Shown piece after piece: positions 17,832 to 27,449 of a stretch of DNA of 64,000 bases. The stretch is from the NCBI RefSeq assembly GCF_004343035.1, contig NZ_SMCQ01000015.1, forward strand, positions 17,167 through 81,166, given 5' to 3'. The notes under the pieces were generated by a model. The model was given only the letters and a program-made list of their open reading frames with translations, had not been told where the DNA came from and ran no database searches. The translations under genes were made by a program, and so were the position numbers. The stretch is from Longibaculum muris (GTDB taxonomy: Bacteria; Bacillota_I; Bacilli_A; Erysipelotrichales; Coprobacillaceae). Numbering within the stretch: position 1 is the first letter of the stretch; the number at the start of each line of letters is the position of its first letter.

Positions 17832-20800
17832 ATGAATGAATTATTAGAACGTTTAAAAATGTATGAACCATTGTTTGGTCAATGGAAAGTGGATTTTATT
17901 GCGATTAATTATGGTGATATGGCTTGGGTTTATTTAAAAAATGATCGTGATGAAGAAGCTTTAATGAAAGTGAAAACATTATATTGTCCTGAAGAAGAAG
18001 TTGAAGGACGCGTCTTTGATTTAATGATGAAGTATGATGTTGTTGCTTATCCTGAACTGACAAATTCGCCTTATTTACAAGAAGAACATTATTATTTGGA
18101 AAATGATCATCATATTGAAGGTGTTGATATTTGTTTGTTATCGGTTTTACCAAAATTAGATGATGATGAAACACCGGTTTTAGAAGAAGATTTATTCCAA
18201 TTGGCACTTCGTTATATGAATGGTAAAGAACGTGTGCAAGATGAATATCGTGCTTATGAGCTTTTTGAAAAAGCAGCGAAAAATAATCATGCCAAATCGA
18301 TTTGTTCTTTAGGGTATATGAATGAAGTTGGTTTAGGAACACCAATGGATAAAGAAAAAGCCGTTTATTACTATCGACAAGCAGCGGATTTAGATGATGA
18401 AATTGCTTCATGTAATTTTGCGTTTTGTTGTTATGAAGGAATTGGCTGTGAACAAAATGATGAATTAGCGTTTGAATATTTTGAAAAGGCAGCAGCTAAA
18501 AATTTACCACGTGCATTATTCTATTTAGGAGAATGTTATTGTTTTGGTAGAGGTGTGGAAAAAGATGGTATCAAAGCCATGACACATTATAAACAAGCGG
18601 CTGATGCTGGTTTTATTCAAGCTAAATATAGTGTTGGTTATTGTTATGAATATGGAATTGGGGTTCCTCAAGATTTATCTCAAGCAGCTTCATGGTATCA
18701 AGAAGCTGCTAATGATGGATTAGAAGTAGCTCAGTTACAATTAGGTTATTTCTATGAAGCTGGAGAAGGTGTTGAACAAAACGAAGAAATGGCAGTGTAT
18801 TGGTATCAACAGGCTTCAAATCAAAACTATGCGCCTGCTCATTGTTATTTAGCTTATTGTTATGAAATGGGAATTGGTGTTGAACAAGATGTTGAAAAAG
18901 CCAAAGAACTTTATTTAAGAAGTGCTAACATGGGATATCCTCGTGCTATGTTAGCTTATGGAAAACTCATTGAAAATGAAAATATGCCACTTGCTATGGA
19001 ATATTTAAAACGTAGTGCTGATATTGGTTATGTTTATGCAATGTGTAAGTATTCTTATTATTTAGAAAATGGAATTGGGGTTGAAAAGAATGAAAATCTG
19101 GCTTTTGAATATTGTCAAAAGGCAGCTCAATATCAAGACCCTAGTGCTTTATGTACCCTTGGATATTATTATGAAAATGGAATTGGTTGTACAAAAGATT
19201 TACAAAAGGCTTTTGAATATTATCAACTTTCTAGTGATGCAGGAAGTTTAAGAGGAATGACTAATTTAGGATATTGTTATGAAGTGGGGATTGGAGTTGA
19301 AGAAAATCCTCAAAAAGCTGTTGAAATTTATCGTCGTGCAGCGGATTTAGATTATGATGTTGCGCAATGTAATTTAGGATATTGTTATGAAGCAGGAATT
19401 GGCGTAGAAAAAGATCTTCATAAGGCTAAGGAATATTATGAAAAAGCATCGGCTCAAAACAATTTACGTGCGATTTGTAATTTAGGTTTCTTATATGAAC
19501 AAGGAATTGATGGGGAACCGGATTATCAAAAAGCAATTGAACAATATGAAAAAGCTGCTCAATTTGATTATCCAAGAGGTTTATGTAATTTAGGATATCT
19601 TTATGATGAAGGTATTGGAGTCGAAAAAGACATGAGCAAAGCTTTCTACTATTACAATCGTGCTAGTGATGTTGGTGATCCTTCAGCAATGTGTACAATT
19701 GGATATTATTATGAAAATGGTTTAGGGTGTCCTAAAGATGTTAAAAAAGCTTTTGAATATTATCAACGTTCAAGTGCTGGTGGAAATTTACGTGGAATGA
19801 CAAATTTAGGATATTGTTATGAAGCGGGAATTGGAACTGAAGTGGATGAAGAAAAAGCTGTTGAAGTTTATCGCCATGCGGCAGAATTAGGCTTTGACGT
19901 TGCTCAATGTAATTTGGGATATTGTTATGAAGCTGGAATTGGTGTTGAAAGAGATTTACAAAAAGCTAAGGAATATTATGAACAAGCAAGTGAACGTAAT
20001 AATCTACGCGCTTTATGTAACTTAGCAAATTTATATGAAATTGGTTTTGATAATCAAGAAGCCAATTATGATAAAGCTAGAGAATTATATGAACGTGCAG
20101 CTCAGTTTAACTATCCACGCGCCTTATGTAACTTAGGTTTATATTATGAAGAAGGTACAGGGGTTGAAAAAGATGAAGAAAAAGCAGTTGAATATTATCG
20201 TCAAGCAGCTGAACTTGGTGATGATGTTGCGCAATGTAATTTAGGATATTGTTATGAAATGGGAATTGGCGTAGAGGTTGATTTGAATCAAGCGAGACAT
20301 TGGTATAGTGTATCTGCTGAAAGTCGTTATCCACGTGCATTATCTAATTTAGGATTGTTCTATGAACTTGGAAAAGCTTGTGAAGTAGATGAGAAGAAAG
20401 CTTTTGAGTATTATCAAGAAGCTGCTAGCTATAAATATCCTCCAGCAATCTGTAATTTAGCATGTTGTTATGAGGATGGAATTGGAACAGCTGTGGATGA
20501 AAGAAAAGCGTTTGAGTTCTATCTTGAGGCATCAAAATATAATTCATCACGTGGTTATTACAATGTTGGACGTTGTTATCACTATGGAATTGGAACAGAA
20601 GTTGATTATCAGGCCGCGATGAATTATTATCAAGAAGCTTATCATCGTCATTATATTGATGCTTATATTTCACTTGGACAATTGTATGAAAGTGGCTTAG
20701 GTGTTAAACAAGACTATATGAAAGCTTTTGAATATTATAATGAAGCTAAGGAACAAGGTTTTTCTAGAGGTTACTATGCTTTAGCAAATCTGTATAAAGC

Positions 20801-21281
20801 TGGTGTAGGTGTTGATAAAGATACACCTAAGGCCATTGAATATTTTACGATTGGGGCTAGTAAAGGACATGTTTCATCAATGTACAATTTAGCGGTATTG
20901 TATGATTTTGAAGCTGAAGAAAAATATCGTGATATGCCAAAAGCCATTGAATATTATAAAATGGCAGTGGAACATGGACATTATGGAGCGATGAATAATC
21001 TTGGTGTTTGTTATAAAGAAGGCGATGGAGTAGAGCTTGATTTTGATGAAGCATTTCGTTTGTTTGAAAGAGCTGCTAGAGGTGGCGATGAACATGCTTA
21101 TTTAAATTTAGCGAGAGCTTATACTTATGGACAAGGAACTGATATTGATTTAGACAAAGCTTTACCTTGGTGTGAAAAAGCTGTGGAAGCTGGTTTAAAT
21201 GATGCTAAGGATTTATTAAAAGAAATTAAAGGCAAATCTCAAAAGAAAAAAGGTTTCTCAATATTTAAAAAGAAGAATTAA
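17832..21281 (+). CDS. Giant Sel1-repeat (TPR-like) protein
   Basis: 1149 residues. The first ~115 residues form a separate acidic domain; from there nearly to the end the protein is about 28 Sel1-like repeats of 36 residues with the pattern A.(C/Y)NLGYCYE.GIGVE.D..KA.EYY..AA. The C-terminus is short and basic (KKKGFSIFKKKN). No signal peptide or membrane segment is seen, so it is likely a cytoplasmic scaffold of alpha-alpha solenoid form. Residues ~436-615 and ~616-795 are near copies (540-base period), a recent block duplication. Sel1 proteins act as adaptors; the partners here are unknown. Last gene of an operon with nrnA and the membrane protein; strong terminator follows. Confidence 0.93.
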   Translation: MNELLERLKMYEPLFGQWKVDFIAINYGDMAWVYLKNDRDEEALMKVKTLYCPEEEVEGRVFDLMMKYDVVAYPELTNSPYLQEEHYYLENDHHIEGVDICLLSVLPKLDDDETPVLEEDLFQLALRYMNGKERVQDEYRAYELFEKAAKNNHAKSICSLGYMNEVGLGTPMDKEKAVYYYRQAADLDDEIASCNFAFCCYEGIGCEQNDELAFEYFEKAAAKNLPRALFYLGECYCFGRGVEKDGIKAMTHYKQAADAGFIQAKYSVGYCYEYGIGVPQDLSQAASWYQEAANDGLEVAQLQLGYFYEAGEGVEQNEEMAVYWYQQASNQNYAPAHCYLAYCYEMGIGVEQDVEKAKELYLRSANMGYPRAMLAYGKLIENENMPLAMEYLKRSADIGYVYAMCKYSYYLENGIGVEKNENLAFEYCQKAAQYQDPSALCTLGYYYENGIGCTKDLQKAFEYYQLSSDAGSLRGMTNLGYCYEVGIGVEENPQKAVEIYRRAADLDYDVAQCNLGYCYEAGIGVEKDLHKAKEYYEKASAQNNLRAICNLGFLYEQGIDGEPDYQKAIEQYEKAAQFDYPRGLCNLGYLYDEGIGVEKDMSKAFYYYNRASDVGDPSAMCTIGYYYENGLGCPKDVKKAFEYYQRSSAGGNLRGMTNLGYCYEAGIGTEVDEEKAVEVYRHAAELGFDVAQCNLGYCYEAGIGVERDLQKAKEYYEQASERNNLRALCNLANLYEIGFDNQEANYDKARELYERAAQFNYPRALCNLGLYYEEGTGVEKDEEKAVEYYRQAAELGDDVAQCNLGYCYEMGIGVEVDLNQARHWYSVSAESRYPRALSNLGLFYELGKACEVDEKKAFEYYQEAASYKYPPAICNLACCYEDGIGTAVDERKAFEFYLEASKYNSSRGYYNVGRCYHYGIGTEVDYQAAMNYYQEAYHRHYIDAYISLGQLYESGLGVKQDYMKAFEYYNEAKEQGFSRGYYALANLYKAGVGVDKDTPKAIEYFTIGASKGHVSSMYNLAVLYDFEAEEKYRDMPKAIEYYKMAVEHGHYGAMNNLGVCYKEGDGVELDFDEAFRLFERAARGGDEHAYLNLARAYTYGQGTDIDLDKALPWCEKAVEAGLNDAKDLLKEIKGKSQKKKGFSIFKKKN
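19137..20216 (+). repeat. 540-bp internal tandem duplication inside the Sel1 gene
   Basis: The segment starting at 19137 recurs at 19677 with a 540-base period, equal to five 36-residue repeats. Both copies run through the same order of repeats, for example CTxGYYYENGxGC, RGMTNLGYCYE, DVAQCNLGYCYEAGIGVE and KAKEYYE.AS. The two copies have diverged by many synonymous and some amino-acid changes. Confidence 0.8.
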
Positions 21282-21320
21282 AAGCAAAGACGATATCAAT
21301 GAGATATCGTTTTTGCTTAG
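21281..21320 (+). terminator. Terminator of the nrnA-Sel1 operon
   Basis: ACGATATC/GATATCGT inner stem extended by AAGCAAA/TTTGCTT outer arms, five-base loop. Very stable. Confidence 0.92.
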
Positions 21321-21387
21321 ATAAAATATATTCTTAAAAAAATAGGATTCAAAGTGGGAAATCTCTTGATAAATATAGGAATTTATT

Positions 21388-21408
21388 TGTAATTATGATA
21401 TAATTACA
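21388..21408 (+). promoter_or_regulatory. Palindrome over the promoter of the two-component system
   Basis: TGTAATTAT (21388-21396) and ATAATTACA (21400-21408) are perfect 9-bp inverted arms around GAT. They enclose an extended -10, TGATATAAT (21396-21404). A dimeric regulator bound here would block or tune transcription; autoregulation by the response regulator is one option. Confidence 0.6.
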
Positions 21409-21430
21409 CAATGAATTGAGGTGGATAATC

Positions 21431-22105
21431 ATGAAATCTAAAATTTTAGTTGTAGATGATGAAGAACATATTAGAGAGTTGATACGTTTTTATTTAGATA
21501 AAGAAGGCTTTTCTGTGGCTGAAGCTGAAACAGGACAAAAAGCTTTAGAGATATTAGAAAATGAATATATTGATTTAGCAATTGTTGATATTATGATGCC
21601 AGTTATGGATGGTTTTCAACTTGTTGAAGAAATGAAGGAATTTAAAGATATTCCAGTTATTATGTTAACTGCGAAATCACAATCGGCTGATAAATTAAGA
21701 GGTTTTTCTTTAGGAATTGATGATTATGTTACAAAACCTTTTGATCCTGATGAATTATTAGCGAGAGTGAAAACAATTTTAAAACGTTATAGTATTAATA
21801 GTCAGAATATTGTTCAAATTAAAGATGTTATTTTTGATGGTGATAAATATGAAATACGTTATCATGATGAGACTATTCATTTGCCATTAAAACAATTTGA
21901 ATTAGCTTTTGAGTTAGCTAAAAACCCTAATCAAATTTTTACTCGTGAACAATTGATTGAAAAAATTTGGGGAATGGATTATGATGGATTCGATCGTACT
22001 GTTGATGTTCATATCAAACGTATTCGTGAAAACTTAGGACATTTACCTGGATTTAAGGTTGTAACAGTGAGAGGATTAGGATATAAGATTGAGGTTGAAC
22101 AATGA
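21431..22105 (+). CDS. OmpR/PhoB-family response regulator
   Basis: 224 residues from the ATG at 21431 behind GAGGTGG. The receiver domain (residues ~1-115) has the acidic pair in VVDDEEH, the phosphoacceptor Asp in AIVDIMMPVMDG, the conserved Thr in MLTAKS and Lys in VTKPFDPDE. The C-terminal winged helix (~128-224) ends in RTVDVHIKRIRENLG and VRGLGYKIE, as in PhoB-type DNA-binding domains. It overlaps the histidine kinase gene by four bases (ATGA). The regulon cannot be told from sequence. The promoter carries a 21-base palindrome, so negative autoregulation is possible although OmpR-type proteins more often bind direct repeats. Confidence 0.95.
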   Translation: MKSKILVVDDEEHIRELIRFYLDKEGFSVAEAETGQKALEILENEYIDLAIVDIMMPVMDGFQLVEEMKEFKDIPVIMLTAKSQSADKLRGFSLGIDDYVTKPFDPDELLARVKTILKRYSINSQNIVQIKDVIFDGDKYEIRYHDETIHLPLKQFELAFELAKNPNQIFTREQLIEKIWGMDYDGFDRTVDVHIKRIRENLGHLPGFKVVTVRGLGYKIEVEQ

Positions 22106-23496
22106 AATCCATCTATGGGAAATTAATCTTAGGATTTTTAGCAAGTATTTTGTTTAGTTTTTCAATTGCTGGATATTTTTCATTGCGTAAGAATTCTGAT
22201 GAATTGAGTCGTTTGACAGTTGAGGAATTAGAAAATTCAACTGAATTAATTGCTGATTTTTTACAATTAATTGATAATGAAAATTTACCAAAAGTTTTAA
22301 ATGGTTATGCTTCAACTTCTGAAGTTTCTTTTTCCATTGAAAGTCAAAATCATAAAGAAGTTTATGGAACATTGACGGGTCGTCAATTGACGAATAAAGA
22401 ACATCAATTATTAGAAAATCAATTAGGTAAAACCATTACTTTACATGATTCTTCAATGCGTAAGTTAGCAAAATCATTTGAAGTGAATGGTCAACAATAT
22501 ATTGTCTTTGTCCAAAAAGATATTGGTAAAAAACAAATGATTTTTATTGATTCTGCAATGATTGCTGTTTTTTGTATGTTAATTGCGGGAAGTATTACTT
22601 TCTTGGTTATTGCTGATATTATTGTTAAACCAATTTCACGTTTAAATAAAGCAACTAATGAATTGTCTAAGGGAAATTATCGTGTTCGTGTTAATTATAG
22701 TGGAAATGATGAAATTGCTCGTTTGAATCGCAGTTTTAATCAAATGGCTCAACAATTAGCAAAACAAGAAGAAACGAGGCAACAATTTATTTCTGATGTT
22801 TCTCATGAGTTTCAAACGCCTTTAACAGCAATCCAAGGTTTTGCTACAATTTTAAAAAATGAAAAGTTAACAGATGAACAACGACAAAAATATGCAGATA
22901 TTATCTTGTTTCATAGTAAACGTTTATCGACTTTATCTAGGAATATGTTACAATTAACAATCCTAGATGGTGAAGATGTGAAATTAGAAGTCAGTGAATT
23001 TTCATTGATTGAACAATTAAATCGTGTGATTGAAACACAGGATAATTTAGCAATAAGTAAGAATATTGAGATAGAATTTGATATTCCTAAAAATGATATT
23101 CTTATTGAAGCAGATGAATCACGATTAGAACAGGTTTGGATTAATCTGGTGAATAATGCGATTAAGTATACGAATGAAAATGGGGTTGTCACTATTAGTG
23201 TGAAAAAGACAACAAAAGAAGTAGAAGTAAGTATCGAAGATACCGGTGTAGGAATGAGTAAAGAAGCGATTTCGCATATTTTTGAAAGGTTTTATCGACA
23301 AGATAAATCGAGAAGTGTGGAAGGAAATGGCTTAGGGTTATCGATTGTTAAAAGGATTGTTGATTTACATCAAGGAACGATTGATGTTAAGTCAAGAGAA
23401 GATGGTGGTAGTCAATTTATAGTTAAATTACCACAAGTCAGATCTTTCCATTTGAGTGAAAGATTGATGAAAAAAGACAGAGATAATCATTCATAG
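22102..23496 (+). CDS. Sensor histidine kinase
   Basis: 464 residues. Domain order: an N-terminal membrane segment (LILGFLASILFSFSIAGYF), an extracytoplasmic sensor of about 130 residues, a second membrane segment (MIAVFCMLIAGSITFLVI), a HAMP domain (PISRLNKATNELSKGNY...), a HisKA dimerisation helix with the phospho-His in FISDVSHEFQTPLTAI, and an HATPase_c domain with the N box NLVNNAIKYTNENG, G1 EDTGVGMSKEA, F box FERFYRQDKS and G2 GNGLGLSIVKR. It forms a complete pair with the response regulator. The sensed signal is unknown. Sixteen bases separate it from smc, so smc may be read from the same transcript. Confidence 0.95.
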   Translation: MKSIYGKLILGFLASILFSFSIAGYFSLRKNSDELSRLTVEELENSTELIADFLQLIDNENLPKVLNGYASTSEVSFSIESQNHKEVYGTLTGRQLTNKEHQLLENQLGKTITLHDSSMRKLAKSFEVNGQQYIVFVQKDIGKKQMIFIDSAMIAVFCMLIAGSITFLVIADIIVKPISRLNKATNELSKGNYRVRVNYSGNDEIARLNRSFNQMAQQLAKQEETRQQFISDVSHEFQTPLTAIQGFATILKNEKLTDEQRQKYADIILFHSKRLSTLSRNMLQLTILDGEDVKLEVSEFSLIEQLNRVIETQDNLAISKNIEIEFDIPKNDILIEADESRLEQVWINLVNNAIKYTNENGVVTISVKKTTKEVEVSIEDTGVGMSKEAISHIFERFYRQDKSRSVEGNGLGLSIVKRIVDLHQGTIDVKSREDGGSQFIVKLPQVRSFHLSERLMKKDRDNHS

Positions 23497-23512
23497 GAAA
23501 GGAAAGAAATCT

Positions 23513-26455
23513 ATGTATTTAAAGAAAATAGAATTACATGGTTTTAAATCATTTGCAGATAAATCAGTTATTGAATTTCAGCCAGGAATTACGGGAATTG
23601 TTGGTCCAAATGGTTGTGGTAAATCCAATATCAGTGATGCTGTAAGATGGGTTTTAGGTGAACAATCAGTTAAATCGTTACGTGGTTCTAATATGTCTGA
23701 TGTTATTTTTAATGGAAGTGAAGATCGTAAAGCACAAAGTGTTGCTGAGGTAACATTGGTTTTTGATAATGAAGATCGTTTTATGAATTTTGATTATAAT
23801 GAAGTTGAAATTACAAGACGTCTTTATCGTCAAAATAATGAAGCTGAATATTTGATTAATCGTGAACCATGTCGTTTAAAAGATATTATTGATTTAATTA
23901 TGGATACAGGGTTAGGGCGTGATTCTTTATCAATTATTTCACAAGGAAATATTTCTAGTTTTGCTGATAGTAAGCCAGAAGAAAGACGTGGGATGTTTGA
24001 AGAAGCAGCCGGTGTTGCAAAATATAAAAAGCGTAAGTTGGAGTCTATTCGTAAATTAGAGAGAACAAAGGATAATTTAGATAGAGTTGAGGATATTTGT
24101 TTAGAGTTAGAAAAACAAATTGCGCCATTAAGAAGGCAAAAAGAAAAGGCTGAAGTTTATTTGGAATTAAAGGATCAATTGCAGTCTATTGAAGTGAGTG
24201 TGTTGGTTAAGGAAATTGAAAATTTATCTGCATCTTTAAAAGAATTAAATGATTCTTTGGATTCTTTAGATAAAGAAAAAGTAACTATTGAAGGTCAGAT
24301 TCTTTTAAATGAACAACAAAATGAAACCTTAAAAAAGAAGATGTATGATTTGGATCAAGAAGTCAATGGGTTACAAGGACAATTATTAACAGCTATGAAT
24401 AATGTTAATGAATTAGAAACTCAAAAAGTTGAAATTGATACCAATCGTAAACATATTTTAGAAAATACAGATAAAGAAGATTTACAGGCACGTATTGCTC
24501 AGATGAGAGCTATTTTACAAGATGCTGTTAATGAATATAATGATCGTGTTAATCGATATAAAGAAACCAAAGAAGAAAAGTTAGATTTAGAAGCTGCACA
24601 AGAAAAGAATCGTAGTGAAATGATGGCATTACGTCAAAATATTGAAAACTTAAATCTTCAATTACATAACAATCGAAATCGTAGAGAACAATTGGTTGAT
24701 ATTGTTGAAAATAAGTCTGGCTATAGTTATGGTGTCCGTTCAATCATGAAGGCTAAAGATTCTTTATCAGGAATCATTGGAGTTTTAGGTGATTTATTAG
24801 AAAGTGATGCTCAATACGAAACTGCTTTAACGACAGCTTTGGCTGGGGCAGTACAGTTTATTGTCACAAAGACAGATCAAGATGCTAGAGAAGCGATTCA
24901 TTTCTTAAAAGAAAATAAATCAGGGCGTGCGACTTTTTTACCTGTTGAAGTGATGAAACCTCGAAGTTTAAGAGATGATCATTTGATGGTATGTCAAAAT
25001 TTTGATGGTTATTTAGGGGTGATGAGTGATTTTGTTCGTTATCCTCAAGAGATTGAAAGTGTTGTTTTGAATCAGCTAGGGAATATTATCTTGGTTGATA
25101 CTTTAAAACATGCATCAGCTTTATCACGTGCTACTTTTGCTAGATATAAAGTTGTGACAATGGATGGTGAGGTTGTTAATATTGGTGGTTCTTTAACTGG
25201 TGGAACAAATAAATCACAATCATCGAACTTTGCGAGTAAACGTGAGTTAGAGATGATTAAAGAGACAATTGTGAGTCAAGAAAAAGAAATTAATCATAAA
25301 AAAGCAAAATTGAATGAATTGGACAATTTAGCAAGAGAAATTTCTCATCATTTATTGCAAAAACAAATGTCATTTGCTAAGCTTGAAGTTGTAGTTACAA
25401 ATAAGAAAAGTGAACTTCAAGTGGCTAAGAGTGAATATGAAAGTTTAACTCATCGTAGTGTTGAATTATCAGAGATTGAAAGTGGTGCTCAAGATAATCA
25501 ATTGATTAATGAATTAAATGAAGCAAAGAAATTACGTGATCGTTTAACTGAATCTATTCAAGCAAAACGTGAATTACGTATGAGTTTTGTCAATGAAAAT
25601 GATAAATTAGAAGAAACTCTAAGAGCATCACGTGCTCATTTAAGAGAAATTCAATCGGAAATGACTCAAAAACAAGTCAATAAAGCTAAACAAGAAACTG
25701 AGTTATCTAATTATTTATTGCGTTTAAATGATGAATATAAGATGACTTATGAATTTGCTAAGGAAGAATATACACAAGAAATCAATATGGGTGAAGCAAA
25801 AGAAAATGTTCGTTTATTGCGTCATAAAATTGATTCTTTAGGGAATGTTAATTTACAGGCGATTGAAGATTATCAAGAAGTTTCAACCCGTTATGAAACA
25901 TTGAATAGTCAAAGATTAGATTTAATCAATGCACAAGATAGTATCTTAAAGGCAATTGATGAGATGGATGAAATTATGATTAGTCGTTTTGGTGAAACCT
26001 TTGAAAAGATTAATAAAGAGTTTAATATTGTCTTTAGAAATCTTTTTGGTGGAGGAAAAGCTGAATTAAGATACAGTGATCCTGATAACATTTTAGAAAC
26101 TGGAATTGATATTGATGTGCAGCCGCCAGGAAAAGCCGTCCAAAATATTACTTTATTTTCTGGGGGCGAAAAGGCTTTGATTGCCATTTCATGTTTATTT
26201 GCAATCTTGCGTGTTCGACCAGTTCCAATGTGTATCTTAGATGAAGTTGAAGCTGCATTGGATGTTGCGAATGTTGAAAGATTTGCAAAATATTTAAGAG
26301 AGTTTTCAACCCAAACCCAATTTATTGTTGTAACGCATAGAGAAGGAACAATGGAAGAATGTGATTTATTATATGGTGCAACAATGCAACAAAAAGGGGT
26401 TACAAAGCTAGTCAGTGTTAAATTGAAAGATGCAATTGACTTGGCTGGTGCATAA
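23513..26455 (+). CDS. smc: Chromosome partition protein SMC, short form
   Basis: 980 residues against about 1190 in Bacillus. The N-terminal ATPase half has GFKSFADKS and Walker A GPNGCGKSN, plus SLSIISQGNISSF; the hinge lies around residues 405-560 (GVRSIMKAKDSLSGIIGVL to GGSLTGGTN); the C-terminal half has the signature LFSGGEKALIAISCLFA and Walker B MCILDEVEAALD. SMC forms the bacterial condensin with ScpA and ScpB and compacts and separates chromosomes. The shortening is in both coiled-coil arms, since heads and hinge are intact; SMC proteins near 980 residues are known in Mycoplasma. Followed by ftsY as in Bacillus, though rnc is absent upstream. Confidence 0.96.
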   Translation: MYLKKIELHGFKSFADKSVIEFQPGITGIVGPNGCGKSNISDAVRWVLGEQSVKSLRGSNMSDVIFNGSEDRKAQSVAEVTLVFDNEDRFMNFDYNEVEITRRLYRQNNEAEYLINREPCRLKDIIDLIMDTGLGRDSLSIISQGNISSFADSKPEERRGMFEEAAGVAKYKKRKLESIRKLERTKDNLDRVEDICLELEKQIAPLRRQKEKAEVYLELKDQLQSIEVSVLVKEIENLSASLKELNDSLDSLDKEKVTIEGQILLNEQQNETLKKKMYDLDQEVNGLQGQLLTAMNNVNELETQKVEIDTNRKHILENTDKEDLQARIAQMRAILQDAVNEYNDRVNRYKETKEEKLDLEAAQEKNRSEMMALRQNIENLNLQLHNNRNRREQLVDIVENKSGYSYGVRSIMKAKDSLSGIIGVLGDLLESDAQYETALTTALAGAVQFIVTKTDQDAREAIHFLKENKSGRATFLPVEVMKPRSLRDDHLMVCQNFDGYLGVMSDFVRYPQEIESVVLNQLGNIILVDTLKHASALSRATFARYKVVTMDGEVVNIGGSLTGGTNKSQSSNFASKRELEMIKETIVSQEKEINHKKAKLNELDNLAREISHHLLQKQMSFAKLEVVVTNKKSELQVAKSEYESLTHRSVELSEIESGAQDNQLINELNEAKKLRDRLTESIQAKRELRMSFVNENDKLEETLRASRAHLREIQSEMTQKQVNKAKQETELSNYLLRLNDEYKMTYEFAKEEYTQEINMGEAKENVRLLRHKIDSLGNVNLQAIEDYQEVSTRYETLNSQRLDLINAQDSILKAIDEMDEIMISRFGETFEKINKEFNIVFRNLFGGGKAELRYSDPDNILETGIDIDVQPPGKAVQNITLFSGGEKALIAISCLFAILRVRPVPMCILDEVEAALDVANVERFAKYLREFSTQTQFIVVTHREGTMEECDLLYGATMQQKGVTKLVSVKLKDAIDLAGA

Positions 26456-26467
26456 GGAGGAATAACA

Positions 26468-27445
26468 ATGGGATTTTTTAGTAAGATTAAAGAAGCAATT
26501 GTTGGTAATTCGGCTAAGCAAAATGAGAAATATGTTGCTGGATTGGATAAATCTGGATCATCACTTTCATCAAAGATTAATGAATTAGCAGCACGTTATC
26601 GTGAGATTGATGATGATTATTTTGAAGAATTAGAAAATATCTTGATTATGAGTGATGTTGGTGTTTCAATGGTTATGACCATTGTTGATGAAATTAAAAA
26701 AGAAGTGCGTTTACAAAATATTAAAGACCCACAAATGATTAATGATATTATTGTCGATAAAATGTTTGTTATTTATGCTAATGATTCTTATATGACAACA
26801 AAGATTAATTATGATGATAATGATTTAACAGTTATCTTGATGGTTGGAGTCAATGGAGCAGGAAAAACAACGACAATTGCGAAACTTGCACATATGATGA
26901 AACAAGAAGGAAAATCTGTTATGGTAGCTGCTGGTGATACATTTAGAGCTGGAGCGATTGATCAATTAGCAGTTTGGGCTGATCGTTTAGGAATTGAATG
27001 TATTAAAGGAAAAGAAGGTGGAGATCCTTCATCGGTTGTCTTTGATGCTTTAAATCAAGCCAAAGAAAAGAATGTTGATGTTTTAATTTGTGATACTGCA
27101 GGACGTCTACAAAATAAAGTCAATTTAATGAACGAATTAGAAAAAATGAATCGTATTATTAAACGTGTTGTTCCTGCTGGACCACAGGAGACACTATTGG
27201 TGGTTGATGCAACAACTGGTCAAAATGGTATTTCTCAAGCACAAGAGTTTTCTAAAATCACAGATATTACAGGAATTGTTTTAACGAAGATGGATGGAAC
27301 TGCCAAAGGTGGAATTGTTTTATCAATCAAAGATAAATTAAATATTCCAGTTAAATTCATTGGTCTTGGAGAAAGCATGGATGATTTACAAGAATTTGAT
27401 CTTGAACAATATATCTATGGTTTATGCAAGAATTTAATGGAGTAA
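26468..27445 (+). CDS. ftsY: Signal recognition particle receptor FtsY
   Basis: 325 residues. SRP-type GTPase of the NG form: an N domain helical bundle (residues ~20-110), G1 GVNGAGKTTTIAKLA, the insertion-box motif AGDTFRAGAIDQL, G3 DTAGRLQNKVNLM, G4 TKMDGTAKGG and closing GLGESMDDLQEF. FtsY docks ribosome-SRP complexes at the membrane translocon. The acidic A domain is nearly absent, as in many Firmicutes. AAGGAGG precedes the ATG; it starts 12 bases after smc and runs into ylxM after four bases, so smc-ftsY-ylxM-ffh is one operon bringing SRP and its receptor together. Confidence 0.97.
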   Translation: MGFFSKIKEAIVGNSAKQNEKYVAGLDKSGSSLSSKINELAARYREIDDDYFEELENILIMSDVGVSMVMTIVDEIKKEVRLQNIKDPQMINDIIVDKMFVIYANDSYMTTKINYDDNDLTVILMVGVNGAGKTTTIAKLAHMMKQEGKSVMVAAGDTFRAGAIDQLAVWADRLGIECIKGKEGGDPSSVVFDALNQAKEKNVDVLICDTAGRLQNKVNLMNELEKMNRIIKRVVPAGPQETLLVVDATTGQNGISQAQEFSKITDITGIVLTKMDGTAKGGIVLSIKDKLNIPVKFIGLGESMDDLQEFDLEQYIYGLCKNLME

Positions 27446-27449
27446 TGAT

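Noticed and set aside
17905..18411. 168-codon minus-strand frame within the Sel1 gene, and several shorter ones
   Set aside because: Shadows caused by the repetitive, GAA/TAT-rich coding strand; low-complexity His/Leu/Asn content and no ribosome sites.
18200..21200. Regular spacing that could look like a CRISPR-type repeat array
   Set aside because: The 108-base period stays in frame and encodes Sel1 repeats; units diverge and there are no spacers.
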